DNA of 64,000 nt, from positions 1 to 64,000 of the IMG/VR virus record IMGVR_UViG_3300046804_002424. One strand, written 5' to 3'. The notes under the pieces are model-generated. The model ran no database searches. It was not told the origin of the DNA and worked only from the letters and a program-made list of their open reading frames with translations. Shown here piece after piece: positions 45,721 through 54,034 of this stretch; within the stretch, counting starts at the first letter, position 1; every line of letters begins with the position of its first letter. This stretch comes from a virus. Made by a program: the position numbers and the translations under genes.

Positions 45721-47910
45721 TTATGGACTACCACCATTAATCCAGCCCCAATAGGACACCACTCCATCTGTTTGTAAAATCATTCCGCTAGTGGCAGTTC
45801 CAGCATATACTCCTGTTACAGAAATATTATATAGACCGCTCATTCTTCCAGATGCTACAATTCCTGTGCTTAAATTTGATGCATTTAAACCAGTTAATGA
45901 AGCTCCATCTCCAGAAAAACTGGTTGCTGTTAATCTTCCTGTTGAAGGATTAAAAGTTAATGACGAGGCCACTCTCTGAACATTATATCCTGTAGTATTA
46001 TCTACAAATGTTAAATATCTACTAGCATTAGTAGAATCAGAAACAATAGTAGTTTGTGTGGCATTTGTTGCTACTCCACTTAATGTTGCTGTAATTGTTC
46101 CGGCGCTGAAGTTTCCGGATGAATCACGAGCAACTACTTTACTACCAGTATTAGCATCTGTTGCATCTACGCCTAGAGTTAATGTTGCTCCTTCACTACC
46201 TCCATTTCCACCAGTAAGATAATTTCCATTGGTGATACTCTCTACATAATTACCTGTGGTATCGCTGCCCAAAGCCACACTATTTAAAGCTATGGTGGTT
46301 GCTATAGTAGCTGTTCCATTGCCAAGATCTGTTAATGTTGCTGATGCTGAACCTGATACGTCTCCTGTAAGGGTTACAGTAACAACAGGATCTGGAATAC
46401 TTCCAGTAATATTACTCCAATTTAAATATGCATCAATTTCGCCCTTTGTTCCACTAAATACTTCATTAGTATTAGTAGCTTGCCTTAAAAAGATAAACTT
46501 ATCACTACTATCTTGATAACCAAAAAATCCAATTCTTGATGATCCATCATTATATTTAAACTCAATACCTCTGTCTTTGCTATCATTAAGAGCAGTGCCT
46601 GAGCCCCCTAATGTAAAAATAGGATCATCAATAACAACCACTGTACTCTGTACCAAAACTCCAGTACCATTAATTAAAACATTTCCACCTACTCTAAGAT
46701 TTCCAGTAACATTAACGTCTGGTGACTCAACAACAATAGATGATCCACTAGCTAAAATTTTACTAGTAGTAATATTTGTAGTTGATAGTGTGTTAGATGT
46801 TAAACTATTTAAACCAGTAATAGTATTATTTAAATTAACTTGGATATTTCCGCCAACACCATCAACATTATTTAATAAAATATTATTATTAGATGATGTA
46901 ATTGCTCTATTATAGAAAGTTCCAGTATTATCTCTTACAAGAATACCGGTCCCAGTAAAATTATGCAGATTTAATGACTGTCCAGAAAGAGCTACTGTTA
47001 ATGAATTAGTTCCAGAAATAAATTGAATACCAGTACCAGCTAATAAAGAAGTATCAACACAATCTGCTACTCCGGAGCAAAAATCTGTAACGTCTGTCCA
47101 AACGTGTTTATGTCCACTTAAACTTACTCCTGTAGCATTTATTCCTCCATTGCCTGTTGGTCCAACTTTCGGAATATTATCAAAATAAACATCACCTTGA
47201 AATCTTGTTGGATTACCAGAATATATTATTGATCCTTGAGCTAAAATTGCTGCTGCCAACTCTATACTTATTCCATTTCCAACATATAGTGTTCCATCAA
47301 CATCTAAGTCATCAACAGAAACTACTCCAGCACCAGCATTTAATGACATGCCACTAGCTGTAGAAATTGTGAAGCCGTTAACTCCGCTAATACTATTTAA
47401 TCCGGTAATATTACTATTAATACCAATAGTTGGATTACCAGATACTCCATTAGCATTTGTTAAAATTATATTAGATCCACTGCTTAACACTCTTTCATAG
47501 ATATTAGACAATCCATCTGTTACAATAAATCCTTGTCCGCTTAAAGCTGCTATATCCCTCAGTTTTTCATTAAGAGAAATTGAATAATACGAACCAGAAG
47601 GATCTGATGTTCCTAAATTAATAACGTTTGCAGATAATCCATTTCCTGATGCTGTTATAACATTATGAAATATATATGAATTTGTTCCGGATGGATCTAA
47701 TATTATACCACTTCCAGGTATTAATTCTGATCCACCTGCTGACCCTAAATTAGTCCAATGCGTACTGCCGTCACCGATTTTAAATATCTTTTTATCTGTA
47801 TCATACCCTAATTCACCTTCATATAATATACCATAACCCAAACTATTGGCAGCAGCAGCCCATTGGGATGTTGTACCTCTTCTTATCTGAATTCTTGTTT
47901 GAACTGGCAT
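45721..47910 (-). CDS. tail fibre with Mtd-like N-terminal module
   Basis: 729 residues. The start (VQTRIQIRRGTTSQWAAAAN, then LYEGELGYDTDKKIFKIGDG) is the same attachment module as in the downstream 982-residue fibre, but in its canonical form (RRGT..QW, GELGYDTD...KIGDG..W). The middle holds Asn/Ser/Gly-rich beta repeats such as TGLNSISGVNGFTIST and VINLGTSDPSGSYYSISLNE. The C-terminal part includes GTGVLVQSTVVVIDDPIFTL and a GSEGATLTLGVDATDANTG block. It ends ILQTDGVVSYWGWINGG. It follows the small 101-residue gene after 14 bp and probably forms a receptor-binding trimer. Confidence 0.75.
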   Translation of the reverse strand: MPVQTRIQIRRGTTSQWAAAANSLGYGILYEGELGYDTDKKIFKIGDGSTHWTNLGSAGGSELIPGSGIILDPSGTNSYIFHNVITASGNGLSANVINLGTSDPSGSYYSISLNEKLRDIAALSGQGFIVTDGLSNIYERVLSSGSNIILTNANGVSGNPTIGINSNITGLNSISGVNGFTISTASGMSLNAGAGVVSVDDLDVDGTLYVGNGISIELAAAILAQGSIIYSGNPTRFQGDVYFDNIPKVGPTGNGGINATGVSLSGHKHVWTDVTDFCSGVADCVDTSLLAGTGIQFISGTNSLTVALSGQSLNLHNFTGTGILVRDNTGTFYNRAITSSNNNILLNNVDGVGGNIQVNLNNTITGLNSLTSNTLSTTNITTSKILASGSSIVVESPDVNVTGNLRVGGNVLINGTGVLVQSTVVVIDDPIFTLGGSGTALNDSKDRGIEFKYNDGSSRIGFFGYQDSSDKFIFLRQATNTNEVFSGTKGEIDAYLNWSNITGSIPDPVVTVTLTGDVSGSASATLTDLGNGTATIATTIALNSVALGSDTTGNYVESITNGNYLTGGNGGSEGATLTLGVDATDANTGSKVVARDSSGNFSAGTITATLSGVATNATQTTIVSDSTNASRYLTFVDNTTGYNVQRVASSLTFNPSTGRLTATSFSGDGASLTGLNASNLSTGIVASGRMSGLYNISVTGVYAGTATSGMILQTDGVVSYWGWINGGSP

Positions 47911-47924
47911 TTTATATCTCCGGT

Positions 47925-48230
47925 TTAGGGTGTACCACAGTCAAATTCATAATCATAATCATTTAAAAAGGCGCTTAAGCCGCTAGATCCAATTCCATAA
48001 GGATCTCCAAAATCTATTCTTTGTATAGATAAATTTCCAACAATTTTAGTTATAGGAATATTATCAGGTAGATCACTAGCTAAAACAACAGCACTATTAG
48101 TAATTTCAACATTAAAAACATCATATCTTTCTATTTCAATATTATCTGTTACAGTATCTAAAAAGCTTGTTTCTATCTCAATAGTATGTACAACAGGCTC
48201 TTGAATTTCAATTATGAATTCAGAACTCAT
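47925..48230 (-). CDS. small hypothetical virion protein
   Basis: 101 residues from ATG 48230, which makes an ATGA overlap with the stop of the BppU-like gene; a GTG at 48239 is less likely. It is acidic and beta-rich: FIIEIQEPVVHTIEIETSFL, DNIEIERYDVFNVEITN, then SGLSAFLNDYDYEFDCG. No family was recognised. The neighbours (BppU-like upstream, fibre downstream) suggest a fibre-base or baseplate component. Confidence 0.55.
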   Translation of the reverse strand: MSSEFIIEIQEPVVHTIEIETSFLDTVTDNIEIERYDVFNVEITNSAVVLASDLPDNIPITKIVGNLSIQRIDFGDPYGIGSSGLSAFLNDYDYEFDCGTP

Positions 48231-48643
48231 GGTGAGCACTCCAATAATTCTGCTGACTGACTAAATCTCTTAACTATTGTTATTGTTCCATATATTAATC
48301 TAATAATATATTTACCGCCCTCGGTTAATTGTGATCCATAAAAATAGTCTGGAGATTGTAATTCCAAATCGTATTTAGCTGTGTTAAAAGTAAAGTTATT
48401 TGTTTTTGATGCTGGAATCATCAAAGTTAATTTACCAGAAACACCGTCAATAATGAATTTATATACACCGTAGTCATCGTTCTCTGTTGTGAACGTTTGT
48501 GTGACATTAGTATTAGTTTTCCATACTAATCTAGCACACCAGTTTGTTAAATCAATTGGATCTCCATTAGGATCCTTATAGATTAAAGCTAATTTGAATG
48601 ATGAACCTTGTTCGATAGCAAAGTCATACTTGCTTGCAGCCAT
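48227..48643 (-). CDS. BppU-N-like baseplate/virion protein (paralogue 1)
   Basis: 138 residues. It begins KYDFAIEQGSSFKLALIYKD, then DLTNWCARLVWK, and ends IRLIYGTITIVKRFSQSAELL, the pattern of the BppU N-terminal domain (F-x-x-x-Q-G-x-x-F near the start, DLT strand, final G-T-I-T strand). A relative lies at 39835-40272. It is the first gene after the capsid-gene terminator, so it may have its own promoter; the 150-bp gap upstream contains a 14-bp palindrome (48695-48708). Confidence 0.7.
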   Translation of the reverse strand: MAASKYDFAIEQGSSFKLALIYKDPNGDPIDLTNWCARLVWKTNTNVTQTFTTENDDYGVYKFIIDGVSGKLTLMIPASKTNNFTFNTAKYDLELQSPDYFYGSQLTEGGKYIIRLIYGTITIVKRFSQSAELLECSP

Positions 48644-48694
48644 AATATGGGCCCTATTTTTGTAAATGGCCTAGTTAATAATCGATTATGATGA

Positions 48695-48708
48695 TTCTTA
48701 TATAAGAA
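48695..48708. promoter_or_regulatory. 14-bp perfect palindrome in the capsid-fibre gap
   Basis: TTCTTATATAAGAA reads the same on both strands. It sits between the capsid-gene terminator and the BppU-like gene. AT-rich palindromes of this length can arise by chance in such sequence, so a role as an operator or RNA hairpin is only a possibility. Confidence 0.3.
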
Positions 48709-48727
48709 TACACCAATGAATAATCTA

Positions 48728-48763
48728 TATAAAAAAAGAAGGACCGGAGATTTCTCTCCGATC
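48728..48763 (-). terminator. rho-independent terminator after the capsid gene
   Basis: In the leftward transcript a 10-bp stem (with one G-U pair) closes on a GAAA tetraloop: GGATCGGAGA, GAAA, TCTCCGGTCC (48740-48763). TTCTTTTTTT (48730-48739) follows at once. It lies 30 bp after the capsid stop codon, so it probably limits readthrough from the highly expressed capsid gene into the fibre genes. Confidence 0.88.
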
Positions 48764-48792
48764 CTACTCTTTTTAATTAATTACCAGTAATA

Positions 48793-49821
48793 TTAGAGAG
48801 CGCCTAATAGAACTCTACGATTATCTAGAACAGCAAAGCCTTGCTCTGCCCAACCGTAGAAACCAGCTCTCTTTTGACGATGTAGAGTATCGTCTTCAAA
48901 GATCTGAACTTCTTGGCGAACTGGCATTATGAAACTGTCTCTCTTGCGTAGGTCAAGACCAACAACAAGTTCAACCTTATCATCAGTACCACTATAATCT
49001 TGTGGTAATGTACCGTTTAATACATTACTATAGAATAGTTGATACTCTTGACCTTCTCCAAGCTCATCACGATCATGGAGATTGATACCAAAGATACGGT
49101 TAAGAGTGCCGTCAGCAGCGGTATAGATCTCACGACGAGTAACTTCGTCAACTTGATCAACACCCCAGTTACGGATATCTTCCATAGCTTCTGGAGAAAC
49201 ATAAAGATCTGTTAGCATACCACGATTGTTACTAGCAGAGTTACCACCACCGTTTCTTCTCATAACAGTCTTCATAAGACTTACGAGTCTCTTGGTGAAT
49301 TGGCCTGGAGCAGCATCGCTATCGTATACTACGATATTGCGATCAACACCAGCGGCTAGAAGTGTGTGCCAACCATCATCATTCATCTTCTTAACGAAAG
49401 AAGCCTCAAGAACTTCCATTGCACGACCGACAACATCCCAACGAGCATCACGAGCATACTTTAAGAGATAGTCGATTGAAGAACCGATGTCATAGGTTGG
49501 AACCATGACATAATCGCCTTCAACGTGACGCTCTGGAATATATCCGTGGTTAGGAATGGTATAAGCAACGAAATTTCTCTCGGTGCCTGGAGCAAGAAAG
49601 TCTAATGGGAATTCAGGAGTGGCACTTTGAGCAAGTTGAATTGGCTCGAAGATACCATCAAGAATATCGCCATTAAGGATACCTTGACGAAGTGGCAACT
49701 CTAGTGCTTTTGCAAATTCAGCATTGGCGGCAAGAGCCTCTTCTTTCTTTAGTGAGCCAGAACGAACAAGAAGATCTGTTAATTCTGGAGTTGGTTGAAA
49801 TACTTTAGTGTTACCTGACAT
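48793..49821 (-). CDS. major capsid protein
   Basis: 342 residues. The fold-type signals are good: an N-terminal helical arm (LTDLLVRSGSLKKEEALAAN), a DGIFEPIQLAQSATPEFPLD segment, an E-loop-like VEGDYVMVPTYDIG, and a long central helix (WDVVGRAMEVLEASFVKKMN). A P-domain strand set with RGMLTDLYVSPEAMEDIRNW follows, as in HK97-type capsid proteins of long-tailed phages. The C-terminus (KRAGFYGWAEQGFAVLDNRRV) is also typical. The position after protease/scaffold and decoration genes and before a strong terminator is the usual one. Codons look less AT-biased than in the tail genes, as expected for the most abundant virion protein. Confidence 0.92.
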   Translation of the reverse strand: MSGNTKVFQPTPELTDLLVRSGSLKKEEALAANAEFAKALELPLRQGILNGDILDGIFEPIQLAQSATPEFPLDFLAPGTERNFVAYTIPNHGYIPERHVEGDYVMVPTYDIGSSIDYLLKYARDARWDVVGRAMEVLEASFVKKMNDDGWHTLLAAGVDRNIVVYDSDAAPGQFTKRLVSLMKTVMRRNGGGNSASNNRGMLTDLYVSPEAMEDIRNWGVDQVDEVTRREIYTAADGTLNRIFGINLHDRDELGEGQEYQLFYSNVLNGTLPQDYSGTDDKVELVVGLDLRKRDSFIMPVRQEVQIFEDDTLHRQKRAGFYGWAEQGFAVLDNRRVLLGAL

Positions 49822-49839
49822 GTTTTTCTCCCTTATAGA

Positions 49840-50289
49840 TTAAAGATTTACAGAGACTTTTGCGTAGCCATCGGAGTCTTTGGCACTCAAAAACTGACCG
49901 ATCTTGACAGCACCAGTTGCTTGTACTGTACTGATATAGCCGCTTGCGGCAACATAAGCATCAGAACCAGCGGCTGGAGTACCAGCTACTAAATTGGTTG
50001 TTACTTGACCGTTACGAAGAAGGGCGACTTTACCGCCGACCTGTACTTCGTCACGATGCCAGTTGATGTGCTGTCTTGTGAGATCAAGACTAACAACGTC
50101 ATTTAATAAAATACCGATTGGTTTGACACCTGATGGATTAGTAGCATAACTGACAACAGCATTTGCGTCATCCATACTAACGCCAGAACCACCTGTCACT
50201 ACTGAAACAACACCGCCACGCTCGGCAGCTGAAGTAGCGAAGAATGAGATGTCTGAAAGGAATTCGATACGATCTGGTTTAAGAGCCAT
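49840..50289 (-). CDS. head decoration / capsid-associated protein
   Basis: 149 residues, beta-rich, with LSDISFFATSAAERGGVVSV, KPIGILLNDVVSLDLTRQHI and VQVGGKVALLRNGQVTTN. Many phages have a small beta-tulip protein of this kind between protease and capsid genes (decoration or DUF2190-like). It starts 2 bp before the protease stop and ends 19 bp before the capsid gene. It probably binds the capsid surface and stabilises it. Identity by context and look. Confidence 0.6.
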   Translation of the reverse strand: MALKPDRIEFLSDISFFATSAAERGGVVSVVTGGSGVSMDDANAVVSYATNPSGVKPIGILLNDVVSLDLTRQHINWHRDEVQVGGKVALLRNGQVTTNLVAGTPAAGSDAYVAASGYISTVQATGAVKIGQFLSAKDSDGYAKVSVNL

Positions 50290-50291
50290 TT

Positions 50292-50942
50292 TTATTCTCC
50301 CTTATTGAGTTTTTTACCTAGTCTAGCACAAACGAATTCTACTAATGCTGCACGAGTTGATTCTACTTGAGAATCTTCTTCGCTGCCTACTCCAAGATTA
50401 AGGTCTGTATCAGCCTCAACATTTTCTAGTGCTTCTTCTGTATCAACTTCTGAAGCCTTTGGTTTAGCTTCTTCTTCTTTCTTTTTCTTCTCTAGCCAAG
50501 GAGGCATCTTTGCAGCAAATAGACTTGTCATAGCACTAAAAGCATCGTCATCTAATGACTCAAATTTGTCGGCTGTTGCTGAGGCTGCTTCATTATCTAG
50601 ACCAGCTTCTATTAGAGATGCCATTCTCTTCATCTTCTTTTCTTTCTTGGCCATCTCTTCTTCTTTTTTCATGTAACTGGCAATGATTTCATTGGCAGCA
50701 TCAAGTTCTGACTTGACTTTATTCATTTCTTCTTCTTTTTTCTTCATGTCTTCTTCCATCTTTTTGGCAGCAAGTTCTTTCTCTTCTGTAGCTGCGTCGA
50801 TGGTTGCTTTAGCTTCTACTAAAGCGGCTTCTTGAGCCTTAATTGTATTTTCTAGTTCGACAGTTTTATCTTTAAGAGCTGAAGCATCAGCAAATGAGTT
50901 CATTTTTTCTGCGAGTTCAGCGATTTGTTGCTCTAAATTCAT
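50292..50942 (-). CDS. nested scaffold protein (internal start, candidate)
   Basis: Same frame as the protease-scaffold gene, from Met at about residue 277 (MNLEQQIAELAEKMN). A GGAGAA site lies 7 nt before this ATG. The product would be 216 residues: coiled coil plus acidic tail, no protease. This matches the known arrangement in lambda (C and Nu3) and other phages. Supported only by the ribosome site and by the domain border; proof would need protein data. Confidence 0.5.
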   Translation of the reverse strand: MNLEQQIAELAEKMNSFADASALKDKTVELENTIKAQEAALVEAKATIDAATEEKELAAKKMEEDMKKKEEEMNKVKSELDAANEIIASYMKKEEEMAKKEKKMKRMASLIEAGLDNEAASATADKFESLDDDAFSAMTSLFAAKMPPWLEKKKKEEEAKPKASEVDTEEALENVEADTDLNLGVGSEEDSQVESTRAALVEFVCARLGKKLNKGE

Positions 50943-51770
50943 AGTGTTATTCTCCACATTTGAGTTAAACTGATTATTAGATACACCTGCTATTGTTAAA
51001 TCGTCTTTTTTTTCTGTAGAATTTTTATCGGATTCGTTCATAATCATATTTCGACTAAATATAATACTATCTGGATTAGCTGGTTTATTAACAAAACCTT
51101 TACCAGAAAATGTTATATTTCTTAATACTCTACCTATTTTATAGTTTTCATGTTCTCCTTGACCGCCATAGGCTCTCAAGAATTTTGTTAAATATGCTGT
51201 ATCTTCATTTCTAGCTAAAACTTTGTAAGATCCAGTACTTTTATCTATAATTCCGTAATCAAAATTTTTAAAATAACATTCCATACTAACAAATTTTTCA
51301 CCAGATTCTATTTCGCTAATTAGCTGTGCTGATCTGGATTTTAGTTCTGGACTTGAAAATGTTTTATAAATAACAGATCCTGTTAATATATGAAATTTTT
51401 CTGGTATATTTTCAATGGGAGTATTTTCGCTTATAAGAATTCCGTCTTCTGTTATTGGCCAATTAGAAGTAATATGGCCGATGATTGTATTTTCATCGTG
51501 CTCTAAATTAGTTGGTTTATCTTCTGGAGTATTTCTTGCTGCCCAAACTTCTGATTTATCAAAAATATCGTCATTTTTATTCCAACTGGAACTAACTAAA
51601 ATTGATTGAACATAGTATAAATCATCGTCATTAATAGCTGCTATACTTTTTATATGTTTAATTGTTGAGTCAGAATTACATGGCTCAGCCATTGTTGAAT
51701 AAGAGATAGAGGCTGATGCTTTAAGTTGTTCTTCTAAACCATCTTGAATTTCTTGAGCAAAAATTTTCAT
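50292..51770 (-). CDS. prohead protease fused to scaffold
   Basis: 492 residues in two parts. Residues 1-250 look like a prohead serine protease: catalytic candidates His91 in PTNLEHDEN, His99 in IIGHI and Ser162 in KFVSMECYF, followed by NITFSGKGFVNKPANPDS, the end motif of such proteases. Residues about 275-400 form a long acidic/basic coiled coil (for example EQQIAELAEKMNS, KMEEDMKKKEEEMNK), the mark of a scaffold. The C-terminus is acidic. An internal ATG at 50942 with its own GGAG site could make the scaffold alone. In the assembly cascade it would build and then mature the procapsid. Confidence 0.8.
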   Translation of the reverse strand: MKIFAQEIQDGLEEQLKASASISYSTMAEPCNSDSTIKHIKSIAAINDDDLYYVQSILVSSSWNKNDDIFDKSEVWAARNTPEDKPTNLEHDENTIIGHITSNWPITEDGILISENTPIENIPEKFHILTGSVIYKTFSSPELKSRSAQLISEIESGEKFVSMECYFKNFDYGIIDKSTGSYKVLARNEDTAYLTKFLRAYGGQGEHENYKIGRVLRNITFSGKGFVNKPANPDSIIFSRNMIMNESDKNSTEKKDDLTIAGVSNNQFNSNVENNTMNLEQQIAELAEKMNSFADASALKDKTVELENTIKAQEAALVEAKATIDAATEEKELAAKKMEEDMKKKEEEMNKVKSELDAANEIIASYMKKEEEMAKKEKKMKRMASLIEAGLDNEAASATADKFESLDDDAFSAMTSLFAAKMPPWLEKKKKEEEAKPKASEVDTEEALENVEADTDLNLGVGSEEDSQVESTRAALVEFVCARLGKKLNKGE

Positions 51771-51797
51771 AATAACCTCTATTTTATAAGAATATAC

Positions 51798-53984
51798 TTA
51801 ATTCGAATACACCGAAGAATAAAAAGAAGCTTTGGCTTGTTTAAGTTCTTCCACAGATAATTCTTTATGCAGTTGATGTTCTAGGTTATTTAGCCAATTA
51901 TTATAAGATGACATTACTGTTGAAAATTCTGGATTATTAATATTAGAAAATGCTGACATAATCTTATCTTCAGTTATCTGGGCGAATGGTTGGAAACTAA
52001 AAAGTACTTTTGTTCTTATATTTTCGGCCTCTTCAGTTTCTTGCTTAGATAAACTTCTAAAATTTTTCTTTTTATAAAAATCTAATAGAATGGGATTTAA
52101 TGTGTCACTAATTTTATCTTGAGCTTGTGTGGCCCAAATTAAAAGACTTGCTCCTGTTTGTGGGGCAAAATTTTTCTGTTTTCGCTTCTGTGAGTCTTTT
52201 GAAAGTTTGGGTCTGCCTTCTCCTGCTTCTTTTGGCAAAGATTCTGGCGAATCTTTTGCCAACTTTGTTGGAATCTGAGGAGCTTTCATTTCGAGGGCGG
52301 GTTTCTCGCCAGGTTTTTTCTTATCTAATTCCAGTCCAACCTGACTAGGAGCAACAGATCCTGATTGTAGAGCAATCTTTTTAAGAGAGTTTTCTAACTG
52401 AGGATCATGCCATGGTCCTGCTTTCTTAACCATCCTTTCGCTATCTCTTTCTTTATTTTCTCTATTGAGACGGCTCTTTTCCATTTCTGGATCAAAACCA
52501 AATCTACTTTGTAATAATTCATCACTAATAAGATTTCTATCAGCTAATTGAACTAATAATGCTTTTTCTGCATCTTCATTACTAAGATCCATTCTATCAA
52601 ATTCAATTTTAGCTGGATATCTGAATCCCATCGCTTTTTGTACGAGTATAATTTCATTTTCCCAAAATTTCATTAATACATCACGACCATATTGAAGTCT
52701 TTGTGTTAATGTTTTAAGACTGATAAAGTTATTAGTTGTTCCTGATGCTCCGAATGTTCCTGTTAATGTAGGAGGAATTCCTAAGCCAGCGTAAATAGAA
52801 TTAAGATGCGGCACATACTTTGATTCTCCAAGAAAATTATGAACATTAGTATTACTTTCAACCAATTCAATATCTGGTCCCCAAACGATATCCATTGTTC
52901 CACCGCCAACATTATTTCCTAATATATCTGCTAGTTTTGCGGTAGCTGCCTTGGTGGGAGCGATCTTGTGTTCTAGACTACCTAGTTTAAAAATTCTAAT
53001 ATTGGAGATTGCACCATCCAAAGCAGCCATATCTGCTAATTTTAATTTTTCTATAATAGAAATATCGTCCATGATCGCATAGATCATAGGATAAGCCCAA
53101 CTTTGCCAATCATCTTTTTTATAATGAAATACAAGAGTCTTATCTTGATCTAATGGATATGGTTTTTTGTTTTTAGCTGCTTCAATAATTTGATTTGGCA
53201 AATTACTAATTATAATTTTATCAGCTTCTGTTTTTGGTGAATTGATTAATTTTCTGAGTCCTGCTGGTAAAATAATCTGATATTGTTTCTTCTGTACAAA
53301 TGCTGCTAAAGGACCAGAAGCTACCTCTACAACAAGAGGATCAATAAAAGTATATCTCCAAGGTATTTCTCTTTTCTCTATCCTTATATCATCCATGTCA
53401 TTAATCTGTAGGTCTGGAGAGCCTAAAGTTTTGTATAAAGTTTCTGTTACTTTAAGACTAATTTTAGCTGTTTGTTTATTGATAATAACATTGCCGGTCT
53501 TGTACAAGTTATTTAAGAATCTTTCACTTCTATCTTTACCGTCAATTTTCTTGAACCATTTTCGATAGAATCTTTCAATTCTTTTATTTCTATGAGATAG
53601 TTTGATGCCTTGAACAGCAAAGTCTCCCATGAGGTCGATAATATTTTTGACTAAACCTACTCTTTGATATATCTCTTCAGCTCTGGCTATGATCTCTTTT
53701 TGCTTAACTGGAACTGCTTCATCTGGTCTAAAGTAGTCATAGTCTGATCTTAATAATCCTGGGCGACCTCCGCTATTTGTGGTCAATCCAGAGTAATCTC
53801 TAAATCTGGCTGTCATACCAGCGGAAGCTTTATTTTGTACCCCAGTAAATTCACTTAATGAATCTGAAGCTGATTTTAATGCTTCCCTTTTACTGTCTAA
53901 ATCATCTCCCCAAGCGATATATGCTTGTTCTCCTGCTAAAGAGGCGTCTTTGATAGCTTCACTTTTGGGATATTTTTTAGCCAT
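51798..53984 (-). CDS. portal protein
   Basis: 728 residues. Portal-like signals: IIARAEEIYQRVGLVKNIID, then FAVQGIKLSHRNKRIERFYR, a wing with NLYKTGNVIINKQTAKISLK, and a stem helix region around LEHKIAPTKAATAKLADILG. FRYPAKIEFDRMDLSNEDAE, with a DR.....E.R..E stretch after it, matches the portal clip-to-crown area. Beyond residue about 510 is a long Lys/Pro-rich linker and a helical C-terminal domain (about 620-728), longer than in common portals. It lies between the terminase and protease genes. Confidence 0.87.
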   Translation of the reverse strand: MAKKYPKSEAIKDASLAGEQAYIAWGDDLDSKREALKSASDSLSEFTGVQNKASAGMTARFRDYSGLTTNSGGRPGLLRSDYDYFRPDEAVPVKQKEIIARAEEIYQRVGLVKNIIDLMGDFAVQGIKLSHRNKRIERFYRKWFKKIDGKDRSERFLNNLYKTGNVIINKQTAKISLKVTETLYKTLGSPDLQINDMDDIRIEKREIPWRYTFIDPLVVEVASGPLAAFVQKKQYQIILPAGLRKLINSPKTEADKIIISNLPNQIIEAAKNKKPYPLDQDKTLVFHYKKDDWQSWAYPMIYAIMDDISIIEKLKLADMAALDGAISNIRIFKLGSLEHKIAPTKAATAKLADILGNNVGGGTMDIVWGPDIELVESNTNVHNFLGESKYVPHLNSIYAGLGIPPTLTGTFGASGTTNNFISLKTLTQRLQYGRDVLMKFWENEIILVQKAMGFRYPAKIEFDRMDLSNEDAEKALLVQLADRNLISDELLQSRFGFDPEMEKSRLNRENKERDSERMVKKAGPWHDPQLENSLKKIALQSGSVAPSQVGLELDKKKPGEKPALEMKAPQIPTKLAKDSPESLPKEAGEGRPKLSKDSQKRKQKNFAPQTGASLLIWATQAQDKISDTLNPILLDFYKKKNFRSLSKQETEEAENIRTKVLFSFQPFAQITEDKIMSAFSNINNPEFSTVMSSYNNWLNNLEHQLHKELSVEELKQAKASFYSSVYSN

Positions 53985-54034
53985 AATTTTAATACTATTG
54001 TAATACTAATGTAATATAATTACTATTATACACC

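Noticed and set aside
41900-47900. Diversity-generating retroelement next to the Mtd-like fibres
   Set aside because: The Mtd-like N-terminal module alone is common; no reverse transcriptase or template/variable repeat pair is visible in the window.
48644-54034. T4-like late promoters (TATAAATA) before head genes
   Set aside because: AT-rich gaps give near matches (for example TTATAAAATA before 51770), but there is no consistent distance or second conserved part.
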